This document shows, in pieces, positions 24,712-33,596 of a DNA stretch of 38,245 nucleotides (position 1 is its first letter; each line of letters begins with the position of its first letter). Under the pieces are notes generated by a model. It saw only the letters and a list, made by a program, of their open reading frames with translations. It did not search any database and was not told the origin of the DNA. The translations under genes were made by a program, and so were the position numbers. The stretch spans positions 1-38,245 of the forward strand of contig JAJDEJ010000171.1 in assembly GCA_029259815.1 (NCBI GenBank). Direction: 5' to 3'. Origin of the DNA: Planctomycetaceae bacterium (GTDB taxonomy: Bacteria > Planctomycetota > Planctomycetia > Planctomycetales > Planctomycetaceae).

Positions 24712-26769
24712 TCAGTCGGACTCATCTTGTGATCGGCATGACTTCATGTAGCCAAGCAGTGCCAGAGCTGCCACGCTGACAAGCAGCAATTGCATAGGCA
24801 CATTCCGCGACAAAGACATCGCCATGAGACCACAGACAACACTACAGCCAAAAGCTGCGAGCATGAGGAATCTACGAATTTTCCGTTGCCGGAGATTGAG
24901 TTTCGAAGTTTGAATGGCCTGCTGGGATGCTGTTCGCGAAATTTGGCGAAAGCTTCCAAGGTCGATCGGGAGTGGCGACTCCTTCTTGACGGATGCTGCA
25001 GACCTCTGAGCCGATGCGCTTCCCTGGCCGGAACATGGCAATTCTGCACGATCATCGCGTGACGCTTCAACGTCGATGCCAAACTCATCTCTGATTAAGC
25101 TCTGAATGATTTCGACTTGATCAGGAGTGTTGCTTGTCGTGGTGTCTCCCTCTCTCTGTTTGACCGACGGAGAGTGGTCCGTTGCTCCAGGTACCTGGCT
25201 GGGCTCGACAGGGGCGTGACCACTTCCCGAAGATGTCGCAGATTCCGTGTTGAGCGTGCTTGCACTTGCCATGATGCCAGCCTCAATTTGACTGAGCATT
25301 TCCTGCAGGGATTGCCCCTGCTCATTGTCAGTCGCTTCGCAAAGAGCTTGCGCCAATTCGGTGGCGGGTTCTTGTTCGGTCACTTCTGCTGCTGAGGAAT
25401 TCTCGTGACCGAGACTCGCGGAGCATGCCGATTCGCTGCTCACCTGATCGGCAATGAGACTGCTTTCTGTCGAACTGCAAAAATCACGAAAACCATCCAT
25501 CGCGGAGAGGCAGTTCTGCATCAATCTGGCTGCATCTGCGCTCGTGGAGCCATTGTCACGAGACTCCAGTAACTTGAAGTCGTCGTCGTCGAGTTGCTCC
25601 AAATGTTCAAGGCTGGCAGCAATGTCGATGTCGCCTTGCTGAGACATCGGTTGCGGGTTTGTGCCGAAGAACAGTCGGCCCCACAGGTTGTACTTTTTGC
25701 GTCTATGTCGGTTGCCCACCACGACGAGACAACACCCGCCAAAGAAGATCGCCGAGAGACCTAGCGAGAGCCACCAGAGTGCGGAGTGGCGACTCTTGGG
25801 GATGTCTGATGACGCATGTGAGATTTCGACCGGAACATGGTCACGAGTCTGCTCAGCCAAGCTTTGGTGTGATGCGTCAAAAGGTGATTCGATGACCGGC
25901 GTCGTCCCATTGCTCTGACTGTGTGACGGCGCGCTCGCCGGAGCCTCACTCATCGTTTCGATTAGATCCATCGGATCCATTTCGAGTGATTCGACGACTT
26001 CAACGGGGACTCGGACAGCCGGCGCCTCAACGTCGGCGGCGGCAACTCCAGATGGGGTCTTCGCCGAGTTTGTTACGCTGTCGTTTGCAGTTAACCCACC
26101 TGAGTTTGTGACATGCACACCTGATCTGTGGTCTGGGTCGGTGATACTCAAACGATCGAGATATGCTTGAATCTGACCACCGCGATCAATCTGAAAGTCG
26201 CTCGTGTCGCGAGCCACGATCAGGAAGTCCGGCGTGCCTACCTTGTTCGAGTCGGCGAGAGTCACTCGACCGACGTCGTTCGCATTGACATCAGTTGTAT
26301 TGTCATCGGTGACGTCCGAGAGGTCAGCCGTCACAGGATGTGGTGGCTCGTCGATATCGGTGACTTCGACCACACAGAGATGGTAACGAGTGTCGGTTGT
26401 GAATCGTTTGAGATGGTGTGGCTCCGCCCCGTCCCGCAGGAGTTTGTCGACAAAGAGTGAACGGTAGAGATCAGGGGGCTTCGATTTCGTCTGACGCACG
26501 AGAAGCACAATCCGTCGCAACGATTCATCGTCGAGCCTTGTCGGGTCGGTGACGGAGACCTCAGACGTCTGCGAATTGATGTCGAGGATTCCACCAGGCA
26601 TTGCTGCGATGATCTCGAATTCGGAATCCAGATCGCCGACTTGCACGAATTGCCCGACAATTGTGTCCTGGGGAACGCCTTCAGCAACCGTCAGGTCAGA
26701 CGGGAGAATCAGCGCAACCAGATCAACTGGCAAGAACGAATTCAGCAGAATGATCAGCCAAGGCAGCAT
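24712..26769 (-). CDS. Large membrane protein with cadherin-like N-terminus, unknown function
   Basis: Protein of 685 residues. A hydrophobic signal (1-22) leads into a beta-rich segment with LTVAEGVPQDTIVGQFVQVGDLD, GGILDINSQTSEVSVTDP and VVEVTDIDEPP, resembling a single cadherin/calx-like repeat: a D-x-D Ca2+-binding style and a final DxDEPP. A low-complexity linker follows. A transmembrane helix at 330-351 is capped by RHRRKK, so the next part should be cytoplasmic. It includes an acidic patch (EQLDDDDFKLLE), a Ser/Glu-rich disordered stretch and, near the C-terminus, LRQRKIRRFL followed by two more helices (about 637-655 and 661-675). The ATG is at 26769. The layout suggests outside sensing or adhesion coupled to an unknown inside partner. 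I do not recognise the whole protein; it may be lineage-specific. Confidence 0.75.
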   Translation of the reverse strand: MLPWLIILLNSFLPVDLVALILPSDLTVAEGVPQDTIVGQFVQVGDLDSEFEIIAAMPGGILDINSQTSEVSVTDPTRLDDESLRRIVLLVRQTKSKPPDLYRSLFVDKLLRDGAEPHHLKRFTTDTRYHLCVVEVTDIDEPPHPVTADLSDVTDDNTTDVNANDVGRVTLADSNKVGTPDFLIVARDTSDFQIDRGGQIQAYLDRLSITDPDHRSGVHVTNSGGLTANDSVTNSAKTPSGVAAADVEAPAVRVPVEVVESLEMDPMDLIETMSEAPASAPSHSQSNGTTPVIESPFDASHQSLAEQTRDHVPVEISHASSDIPKSRHSALWWLSLGLSAIFFGGCCLVVVGNRHRRKKYNLWGRLFFGTNPQPMSQQGDIDIAASLEHLEQLDDDDFKLLESRDNGSTSADAARLMQNCLSAMDGFRDFCSSTESSLIADQVSSESACSASLGHENSSAAEVTEQEPATELAQALCEATDNEQGQSLQEMLSQIEAGIMASASTLNTESATSSGSGHAPVEPSQVPGATDHSPSVKQREGDTTTSNTPDQVEIIQSLIRDEFGIDVEASRDDRAELPCSGQGSASAQRSAASVKKESPLPIDLGSFRQISRTASQQAIQTSKLNLRQRKIRRFLMLAAFGCSVVCGLMAMSLSRNVPMQLLLVSVAALALLGYMKSCRSQDESD

Positions 26770-27353
26770 GATGTCCCATCAGATTGCATTGCAGGAGCGA
26801 TGTCACTGTCGATGTACGGGCAATTCCTGTCTGGCGATGTCGAAGGCCCGCTCGATTGATCGCAGGGCAACATCATCTCACTTCCGCTAAACGAGATCAG
26901 ACACGGGTCGATTGAAACCAGTGACTGGAGACGTTGTGCAGCCGGATGTGAATGAGCTGCCCTGATGAGAACTTAATGTGCGAATTTCGTGAGGTGTGTC
27001 CAAAACGAAACAGATTCGACTTCTGGGACTCAGAACACTTGGGAGTTTATGCCCTGTAGGGATTCCCCCTACCGATTCTGAGGTCGGGAGCGGTTAACGG
27101 CGTTACGACAATTCGCTCTCTTGGTTCTATTCTCCCAAAATTCGGACAGGTTCCGCATGGATTGCTGGATTCAGTGATCCACAATCTCGATCGGCTGACG
27201 CAGTTGGCCCGAAGGGGACGAATGAGTTGTTGGCGAGGCTCGCTCTCTCATTGTGATGAGTGAGTCAGATCGCCGGATCAAGGATGAACGGGCCTTCATC
27301 GACCGACGGAATTCGCCGTCAGGGGCCATCATCAGCCGCATGAGGTGGTTGGA
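26770..27353. promoter_or_regulatory. Long divergent intergenic region with a hairpin
   Basis: These 584 bp separate two genes that point away from each other and should hold both promoters. A compact hairpin, GTAGGG (27056-27061) and CCCTAC (27067-27072) with a 5-nt loop, stands about 280 bp before the LRR lipoprotein gene. ATGAGGTGG shortly before 27354 is the ribosome binding site. I could not identify -35/-10 boxes with confidence. A frame on the minus strand here is not protein-like. A small RNA cannot be excluded. Confidence 0.45.
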
Positions 27354-28967
27354 ATGCGACGCTACAAATATGCCACCGCGCTGCTCGCGTCGATGATGCT
27401 CATCAGCGGCTGTCGATCCCACTCCACTCAGGGGCGGTGGTCCTCTCCCGTTCGTGCAGCTTGTTCCTGCGCTTCCCACCTCACAGGCAGATCGTACCTC
27501 GAAGCCGATTCCACAGGAGGGCCGTCTCCGCCAGTGCCGTCTGCGACTCCGAGCACTCAACCCAGCAGTGAATCAGAATCCGTTGATCAACCAGCGCCTT
27601 TCCCCGCAGATGTGGACGGTGGAGATCCAGTTGATGCCGAGGGTAAGACGTGGTCGCTCGACAATCCCGTTCCGCCATCCGATCCGATCGAGAGCTTGCA
27701 GTCTCTGGGAGGTCTTCTGAAGTTCAATGACGAAGGTGATCTTCTCGTTGCGGACTTGACGGATACGCCTGCCACGGACGCTCACGTCGAACTTCTGATA
27801 CAAATCGAATCGTTACATGCTGTGGACTTGAGTGGAACTCAAGTGACCAGTGCATGCCTGAAGAGTCTGTGCAAGTTATCAAAATTGAAGATGCTGGGGC
27901 TCTGCGATCTCCCCTTTGATGACCAGGCCATTCGAAATCTTGTCGACTTGGAAGATTTGCGGTTCCTCTCATTAGAGCGAACAGAGATCACAGACGACGG
28001 GTTGCGATATCTCAGGGCATTGATTCACCTGGAGGGCGTTAGCCTTCGCGGCACGGCTGTGACTCGAGAGGCCGTCCATGATTTTCGACGGGCACATCCC
28101 GATTGTCGTGTCCTGTCAGATGATGATGAGCAGAAGTCGTCGTTCAATGTTCAACCGAATGATCACTCGTCTCGCCGTCCCTTCTGGGCGGGCGTGGTCA
28201 CTGACGAAGGATCATGGCCGCCACCTCAGCCCGTACAACCGCGTCGGGAGGTGTCATCGAACACGGCACGTGCCAACGCGATTCCTGCATCGACCGATGA
28301 TCCGGAACGAGTTGTCCAGCAACTCCAGCAGATCGTTTCCGCTCGGCTCAGCGACCAGGTTGTCCTGGCCGCTGCGGGAAGAGTCTACCTCGCGCAGGAA
28401 CGCTGGGACGACGCAGTCTCAGTTCTTTCGGCAGCACTTGAACAAGACCCCTACGATGATCGCGTCCGCTTCGATCTGGCGGTCGCGCTCGGCCGTTTTG
28501 GTGACATCGATGAGAGCCTGCTCCGCTTCACAGAAGTCATCGGGCCGGCGACCGCTCATTACAATATCGGTGTCTTGCTTTACGAGGATGGTGAGGTGCA
28601 ACTGAGCCGCTACTTCTTCCGTCAGGCGAGTCAGCGTGATCCGCAACTTGAGATTTCGGAGGACCTGGTGCCTCAGTTCTCGCGTCAGGAAAGCCCGGGG
28701 ATCAATGTTCAAGGGGACGCCATGCGGGCCGTCTCATCAAACGAGCTGCTGAAGCTTGTGGCGGGGCCGGCTCAGCAGTCGGGACACGATGAGAACTGGT
28801 CGATCGATATCGTCCCAATTGGTTCCGCGGATGCAGCCCCGCGTTGCTTGACGACGCTGCAGAGTGACGGCACCCTGTCGATTGAGCCAGCCACGTCAGC
28901 GGTCGATTCGGACATCGATTGGGTGTCGCCGATCAGTTGGACAGCAGCCCCCTCATGGGATGACTGA
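27354..28967 (+). CDS. Lipoprotein with leucine-rich repeats and TPR-like repeats
   Basis: Protein of 537 residues. The signal MRRYKYATALLASMMLISGC ends in a lipobox with Cys20. A Ser/Pro-rich linker follows to about residue 90. Leucine-rich repeats span about 120-240, with repeated LxxLxxLxLxxTxITDDGLRYLRAL-type spacing (DLSGTQVTSACLKSL, then LEDLRFLSLERTEITDDGL). A disordered Arg/Pro section precedes TPR-like helices at about 285-405 (QVVLAAAGRVYLAQERWDDAVSVLSAAL, then RVRFDLAVALGRFGDIDESL). The last 80 residues are not assigned. Both repeat types bind proteins, so a scaffold role at the membrane is likely. The ATG at 27354 is set by TGAGGTGG 5 nt upstream. It ends 17 bp from the convergent isomerase gene. 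Confidence 0.85.
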   Translation: MRRYKYATALLASMMLISGCRSHSTQGRWSSPVRAACSCASHLTGRSYLEADSTGGPSPPVPSATPSTQPSSESESVDQPAPFPADVDGGDPVDAEGKTWSLDNPVPPSDPIESLQSLGGLLKFNDEGDLLVADLTDTPATDAHVELLIQIESLHAVDLSGTQVTSACLKSLCKLSKLKMLGLCDLPFDDQAIRNLVDLEDLRFLSLERTEITDDGLRYLRALIHLEGVSLRGTAVTREAVHDFRRAHPDCRVLSDDDEQKSSFNVQPNDHSSRRPFWAGVVTDEGSWPPPQPVQPRREVSSNTARANAIPASTDDPERVVQQLQQIVSARLSDQVVLAAAGRVYLAQERWDDAVSVLSAALEQDPYDDRVRFDLAVALGRFGDIDESLLRFTEVIGPATAHYNIGVLLYEDGEVQLSRYFFRQASQRDPQLEISEDLVPQFSRQESPGINVQGDAMRAVSSNELLKLVAGPAQQSGHDENWSIDIVPIGSADAAPRCLTTLQSDGTLSIEPATSAVDSDIDWVSPISWTAAPSWDD

Positions 28968-28984
28968 TGCCGCGAGTCGTCGCG

Positions 28985-29872
28985 TCATGCGGTGTGCTCT
29001 CTCATCCAGCGAAGGGAGTGAGACGAGTAGTCATCGAGGTTTTGCTCATCACCACCACCGCGCAGGGGTGAGCACATTTCGTAAGTCGCGATTCCGTCGA
29101 AGCCTCCCTCCTGCAGCCCCCGGAAGAACGATGGGTAATCGATGAATCCCTCGCCAAACTTGACGGCTCTCACCAGATCCGGAGTGGCACGCTCGTAGTT
29201 GATGAGATCCGGCTCATAGCGAAACCGGGGCAGGCGAATGTAATCGGCATTGGTGGTGATGGCTGTGTGCGGGGCCATTCGCAGGGCCGCTTCGTAGAGA
29301 TTCTCGCCTCGTAGGGCGGGTGACCAGGCATCGAAGCCAGCCTTGCAGTTCGGTCGATCGACGTCGTGCAGCAATTCCAACAAGGCATCGCTGTGGACAC
29401 CAATGTCGTGATGATTCTGCACGGCGATTGTCACGCCGTATCCCTCGGCGCGGTCGCAGACCTCCTTGAGCGCTCGCACGACTTGGCTCCAAGTTGTGTG
29501 AGGGCTGACTCCATCGACTTCATAGGCCGTGAAGATTCTCACGACACGAGCGCCCAACTCGGCACCGATCCGGCAGAGGGCTTCGACGTAAGCGATTTGC
29601 ATCTCGAGATACGGCACCTCGGCTGCGACCTTGCCGCCCAAATCGGTGTAGCCTCCCATGACGCCGCACTGAATGTTGTGCTCGTCCAGCGCTCTCTTGA
29701 TGTGCGCAATCTGCTCGTCCGAGGCTTCCAACGGCGAGAGATGCGGTCGCTTGCCTGCCAGCATCACCGAGTCGTAACCCAGTTCGGCCGCTTTGGCGAT
29801 GAACCCGGGAACGTCGAGCTGGTGTTGTCCCCAGAGCCCCGCGTAACTGACCGAAAACAGACTGAGCTGCAT
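28985..29872 (-). CDS. Sugar phosphate isomerase/epimerase-like TIM barrel protein
   Basis: Protein of 295 residues in the xylose isomerase-like AP_endonuc_2 superfamily. The N-terminal strand MQLSLFSVSYAG and WGQHQLDVPGFIAKAAELGYDSVMLAG open the barrel; VVRIFTAYEVDGVS, TIAVQNHHDIGVHSDAL, CKAGFDAWSPAL and TYEMCSPLRGGG carry the His, Asp and Glu residues expected to bind the metal. Members act on sugars, inositols or sugar acids; the substrate here is not clear. There is no signal peptide. AAGGA stands 8 nt before the ATG at 29872; a longer frame to 29923 is less likely. It lies 192 bp downstream of terC on the same strand, so co-transcription is uncertain. Confidence 0.88.
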   Translation of the reverse strand: MQLSLFSVSYAGLWGQHQLDVPGFIAKAAELGYDSVMLAGKRPHLSPLEASDEQIAHIKRALDEHNIQCGVMGGYTDLGGKVAAEVPYLEMQIAYVEALCRIGAELGARVVRIFTAYEVDGVSPHTTWSQVVRALKEVCDRAEGYGVTIAVQNHHDIGVHSDALLELLHDVDRPNCKAGFDAWSPALRGENLYEAALRMAPHTAITTNADYIRLPRFRYEPDLINYERATPDLVRAVKFGEGFIDYPSFFRGLQEGGFDGIATYEMCSPLRGGGDEQNLDDYSSHSLRWMREHTA

Positions 29873-30064
29873 GCTGAGGTTCCTTGAGTGTTGGGGTGAC
29901 AATGTGCTGATGGGCTGACCCACTCAATCGATCCGTCGTACCGCTCGTCTTCGATGTTTGCAAGGAACTTGAGTGTGAGACTGAGGATCAACACCCACGA
30001 TCGATTGAGGGCGAATCCACTCAAAGGGCAAGCGTTCGCAGGAACGCTGACTGATTCGTGCTGG

Positions 30065-30868
30065 TTAATCGGTAGCCGGTCGCTGTGGTGAGGGATCGGC
30101 TGGCAGAGTCTGAGGCAACGGAACCGGACGGACGCGCATGTTGATGAGTTCAACGACAAGTGAGAACGCCATTGCAAAGTAGACGTACCCCTTGTTGATG
30201 TGGGTGCCGAGGGCCTCGGCGACCAACATGACTCCGATCAAAATCAGAAAGCTCAACGCCAGAATCTTCACAGTCGGATGCGACGAGACAAACCGGCTGA
30301 TCGAACCGGCTGCAAACATCATGACTCCGATTGCCAACACGATGGCGGTGATCATGACCCAGACTTTATCGGGTTGAACCATGCCGACCGCAGTAATCAC
30401 GGAGTCCAGCGAGAAGATGATGTCCATGAGCGCGATCTGCGTGATGACGGTGGTGAACGTGGGTGCCTTCACCTGCGATGACTCGTCGCCTTCGACACCG
30501 TCGTGGGCCCCTTCGACATTCTCGTGAACTTCTTTCACGCTGTGTCCAATCAGGAACAGTCCGCCCACGAGCATGATCACATCGCGCCCGGAGACCTCCA
30601 GCACTTCCTGACCGTGCTCACCAAACCATGTTGGGTCGAGTCCGAGCGTTGCCAGATCGAACAGCGGTCGCGTAAGGCCCATGATCCACGAGATGCCCAA
30701 TAGCAGCAGCACCCGCATCAACAGAGCGGCGGCGAGACCAATCGTGCGTGCCTTCGCCTGTTGGTGTTCCGGGAGTTTGTCGGCCAGAATCGCCAGGAAG
30801 ACAATGTTGTCGATTCCCAGTACGATCTCCATCGCCGTGAGAGCCACCAGTGCGATGATCCAGTCCAT
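30065..30868 (-). CDS. TerC family integral membrane protein
   Basis: Membrane protein of 267 residues. MDWIIALVALTAMEIVLGIDNIVFLAILADKLP at the N-terminus has the family EIVLGIDN motif, and MDIIFSLDSVITAVGMV has its internal counterpart, with the paired Asp residues thought to bind metal. About seven helices are visible, plus a charged loop near the middle (HDGVEGDESSQ). TerC proteins are linked to tellurite resistance in some bacteria, and more generally to manganese export and metal loading of exported proteins. AGGA lies 8 nt before the ATG at 30868; the frame is open to 30961 without homology. No other ter genes are nearby, so a housekeeping metal role is more likely than tellurite resistance. 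Confidence 0.93.
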   Translation of the reverse strand: MDWIIALVALTAMEIVLGIDNIVFLAILADKLPEHQQAKARTIGLAAALLMRVLLLLGISWIMGLTRPLFDLATLGLDPTWFGEHGQEVLEVSGRDVIMLVGGLFLIGHSVKEVHENVEGAHDGVEGDESSQVKAPTFTTVITQIALMDIIFSLDSVITAVGMVQPDKVWVMITAIVLAIGVMMFAAGSISRFVSSHPTVKILALSFLILIGVMLVAEALGTHINKGYVYFAMAFSLVVELINMRVRPVPLPQTLPADPSPQRPATD

Positions 30869-30940
30869 GTCGTTGTCCTGCTGATGTTTTCGATTCGTGC
30901 GCGACGAGTGTGCAGATGGGGAGTGAGTCGTCACTCCATC

Positions 30941-31027
30941 GACAAGGCGAGGGGGAGACAAGGGGACAAGGAGAACTCCGGTTCAGACGGCGAACGAGTT
31001 TTCTCCTTGTCTCCCCCTCACCTTGTC
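30941..31027. repeat. Inverted repeat between the C-N hydrolase gene and terC
   Basis: The arm 30941-30963 (starting GACAAGGCGAGGGGGAGACA) pairs with 31005-31027 at 22 of 23 positions around a loop of about 41 bases. Part of the loop (GGACAAGGAGAA) can compete for the same partner. It sits 44 bp after the stop of the carbon-nitrogen hydrolase gene and may end its transcript or shield it from terC. Confidence 0.7.
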
Positions 31028-31071
31028 TCACTCAATCCTTGAGATGTCAAACTCTGATATCCAGCCAACGA

Positions 31072-31929
31072 TCACGTCGCATGCAAATCCCGTGGCGTCT
31101 CCAATTTGTGTGGCTCCATGAGCGGGCCATACATCTCCGGACGACGGTCTGCGAAACGGTGAATCTCGTGCTTGTCCGGCACACGGATAACGTGCTTGCG
31201 ACGAGAAAGTGTGACGTCGATGTCCGCATAGAGCACCTCTTCATCAGTCCCGTGTGCTGCAGCGAGAATTGTGCCGTTGGGGGCACAGATGCTGCTCAGT
31301 CCAATGAAGGGAAACCCTGCCTCTGTGCCGACCCGATTGATGGCAGCGTAGTAGACACCGTTCTCCATCGCGCGCGAGGCGATGCTGTTGTTCGCCATGC
31401 ACTCCGCTCCAGGCGGCCAATTGGTCGGCAGCACAATGAGATCGGCCCCCAACAGGGCAAGGCAGCGGGCCGCTTCCGGAAAGGCAGCGTCGTAGCAGAT
31501 ATTCATCCCGATGTTGACGCCGTCCGCCTCGTGGATCGCGAAGGGACGGTCGCCGGGAGTCGTGTGCATGTCGACACCGAGGTAGGGCAGATGTACCTTG
31601 CGATAACTGCCGACGACGCCGTCCGGTCCGACCAGCACGGCTGCATTGAACACACGATCACCATCAGCTTCCAACATCCCGAAGACACAAAAGCAGCGAT
31701 GCTCCGCACAGGCAACCGTCATCCGCTCAGTCGAGGGACCGGGGATCGGCTCTGCAGATTGCCTGGCATCATCCAGAGTGTCGTAGCAATATCCCGTCAC
31801 CGCACACTCCGGAAAAATCGTCAGCGTGGCTCCTTCAGCCTTCGTTTGTTCGACAAATCCGATCATGCGATCGATGTTGGCATCGACACTGCCTAAGGCA
31901 ACATCCATCTGAATTCCAGCAATCTTCAT
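31072..31929 (-). CDS. Carbon-nitrogen hydrolase (nitrilase superfamily)
   Basis: Cytoplasmic amidase/carbamoylase-like enzyme of 285 residues. The three catalytic residues are visible in order: Glu41 in FPECAVTGY, Lys111 in YRKVHLP and Cys145 in NICYDAAFPE. The first strand MKIAGIQMDVALGSVDANI is typical. A second conserved Glu-rich block and NRVGTEAGFPFIGLSSICAPNG follow, as in this fold. Possible substrates are N-carbamoyl amines, amides or small peptides; the sequence alone does not decide. GAGGA precedes the ATG at 31929 by 6 nt. The tail (PLMEPHKLETPRDLHAT) is slightly longer than in minimal members. It has 84 bp to the LRR lipoprotein gene upstream on the same strand, so it may be read from the long unit to its right or from its own promoter. 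Confidence 0.92.
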   Translation of the reverse strand: MKIAGIQMDVALGSVDANIDRMIGFVEQTKAEGATLTIFPECAVTGYCYDTLDDARQSAEPIPGPSTERMTVACAEHRCFCVFGMLEADGDRVFNAAVLVGPDGVVGSYRKVHLPYLGVDMHTTPGDRPFAIHEADGVNIGMNICYDAAFPEAARCLALLGADLIVLPTNWPPGAECMANNSIASRAMENGVYYAAINRVGTEAGFPFIGLSSICAPNGTILAAAHGTDEEVLYADIDVTLSRRKHVIRVPDKHEIHRFADRRPEMYGPLMEPHKLETPRDLHAT

Positions 31930-32013
31930 CAGCGTCCTCACAACAAGGTTGAGTCAATCGACAGATCATAGCTGGACTGTTGGTGAGACCAAACTGTGCC
32001 GAACGTGCAATCG

Positions 32014-32733
32014 TCAATGCTCGTGCACGTGTGGGTCCTCTTCCAGATGGAGTTGATCTCTGTGGAGGTGCAGTGCGGGGAGGGACTTCAGCAATCGCAA
32101 AATGCCATCGTCCGTGCAACTGCAACCATCAAGGTAAAGCGATTCGAGTTGTTCGAATCCTTCGAGATGCCGGAGGCCATCGTCGGTGATCGGGATGTCG
32201 ATGAGATGGAGAAACCGCAGTGATGGAAAATTCGCGATCGACTGCATTCCGAGGTCCGTCACGTGCGGACTGTGAAACCTCAGGAGTTCGAGGTCGGGCA
32301 GGGTGGCCAGTCCACGGAGTCCGTCGTCTGTGAACTCGCCTCGCGGCAGATTAAGCACACGCAGTGACGTGACGGAGACAATGTCATTGAGATCGGAGTC
32401 TCTGATCGGCGAACCGATGCGAAGTTGACGCAGGCGAGGCAATCGAGACAGCAGGGCGAACGCGTCGCCCTGCACGTGGAGAGATTCAACGTCGAGGACT
32501 TCAAGGGACTCGCAGCCTGTGGAGAGTGTTTCCCAGTTCTCGATTGTCACCACGCTGTGGGTGATGCGCATCTCCGTCCGTCGCCCAGATTGCACCTCCG
32601 ACAACTGTTCGCTCCAACTCAGCTCGCGAGTCGCTGCAACCGACTCAACTGGCTTCTGAGGTTCAGTGTCACAGCCCACGGCGAGAACGATCAACAGCGC
32701 CCCTGCCCATGGATTTGGTTTCACCGCGCTCAT
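32014..32733 (-). CDS. Leucine-rich-repeat lipoprotein
   Basis: Protein of 239 residues. The signal ends in the lipobox LAVGC with Cys21. After a short linker, leucine-rich repeats cover most of the chain (LEVLDVESLHV, LRQLRIGSPI, LRVLNLPRGEFTDDGLRGL, LELLRFHSPHVTDLGMQSI, LRFLHLIDIPITDDGLRHL, LESLYLDGCSCTDDGILRL). They form a solenoid for protein contacts. The C-terminus ends HLEEDPHVHEH, a His-rich tail that could bind metal. The ATG at 32733 overlaps the TGA of the preceding gene (ATGA), so translation is coupled; the frame extends further upstream only over that gene. It is the last gene of the korAB-linked unit. Its partner is unknown; its repeats resemble those of the lipoprotein at 27354. 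Confidence 0.87.
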   Translation of the reverse strand: MSAVKPNPWAGALLIVLAVGCDTEPQKPVESVAATRELSWSEQLSEVQSGRRTEMRITHSVVTIENWETLSTGCESLEVLDVESLHVQGDAFALLSRLPRLRQLRIGSPIRDSDLNDIVSVTSLRVLNLPRGEFTDDGLRGLATLPDLELLRFHSPHVTDLGMQSIANFPSLRFLHLIDIPITDDGLRHLEGFEQLESLYLDGCSCTDDGILRLLKSLPALHLHRDQLHLEEDPHVHEH

Positions 32734-33548
32734 CCTGTTTGGTGAACTCGAAGGTGACCCGAGAGACCCGACTCGTCGGCTTGGGGCGGACAGATGACTG
32801 CTTCGATATGCTCGAGCAGCTGCGCAGGACTCAACACCTTTGGCAGGACGAGAGTCACGCCTGTGTCCAGAAGCTCGCGGACTTCGTGTCTGCGGGGGAA
32901 GCCGCACATCGCGATCAAGGGCTTGCCGACACACAGTGGCAGGACCGTGGCAAGACGCTCTCGCCCGTTCGGCGTCCAGGGGTCGGCGTCCCAAACGACA
33001 ACGTCTGTCTGAGACAAAATTGAGGCGTTCGCGGTGTGACCCGCGTCCTGGAGAACATTCTGCATCCAGTCCAGAAACGCAGTGTCGGCGGACAGCATGC
33101 CGATTCGCTTGGGTGATGTGTTCCCGTGTAAATCGACACTCAGGTGATGCTCGAACGTCTCTTCACGAGTCGCCGTGAGAGGCAGGGGGGGATGGCCCCG
33201 ACGAATGTGCTCGATCTCCTGCCTGAGTCGGTCGGGTGCTTCTGTCAGTGCAACTCGAACAGCATGCGGCCAGACGTCTCGCGTCCGTCCATCGGACTCG
33301 CACCACGGACCGTAACAGACGATCAATCGGGAGAGCGGGTGTCGATTGATCAGCGTCAGCACTTCTGACGACGTGAATTCATCTGGCCACTGCTGGAGCA
33401 CAACGAGCAATTCGGCGGTCGATGAGGTGGAAACTTCTTCGACTGAGCGGCATGTTCTGATCTCTTCTGACGACACCTGCGTCCGCAGCAAAGAGACGAC
33501 ATCAGCAAACTCAGGAGTCGCAGTCAGGCCAACGATGAGCACCTGCAT
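32730..33548 (-). CDS. Receiver-like two-domain protein, unknown function
   Basis: Protein of 272 residues with two alpha/beta halves that resemble response-regulator receiver folds. The first starts MQVLIVGLTATPEFADVVSLL and includes AELLVVLQQWP and LSRLIVCYGPW. The second starts PKRIGMLSADTAFLDWMQNVL, with TDVVVWDADPW and KPLIAMCGFPRRHEVRELLDTG, ending PKVLSPAQLLEHIEAVI, the usual Lys-x-hydrophobic tail of a receiver. The phosphoacceptor Asp pattern is altered, so both are probably pseudo-receivers. There is no DNA-binding part. AGGA stands 10 nt before the ATG at 33548; the frame runs to a GTG at 33596 without homology. It follows the zinc-ribbon CBS gene by 48 bp and overlaps the LRR gene by 4 bp. 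A sensory or scaffold role in this unit is inference. Confidence 0.65.
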   Translation of the reverse strand: MQVLIVGLTATPEFADVVSLLRTQVSSEEIRTCRSVEEVSTSSTAELLVVLQQWPDEFTSSEVLTLINRHPLSRLIVCYGPWCESDGRTRDVWPHAVRVALTEAPDRLRQEIEHIRRGHPPLPLTATREETFEHHLSVDLHGNTSPKRIGMLSADTAFLDWMQNVLQDAGHTANASILSQTDVVVWDADPWTPNGRERLATVLPLCVGKPLIAMCGFPRRHEVRELLDTGVTLVLPKVLSPAQLLEHIEAVICPPQADESGLSGHLRVHQTG

Positions 33549-33596
33549 GGCCGAACGTCCTGACGAAGTCTGTGCAGCGGTGGATGAGCGGCGCAC

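Noticed and set aside
30065-30868. Tellurite resistance locus
   Set aside because: Only terC is present. The other ter genes are missing and TerC alone is widespread with metal-related roles.
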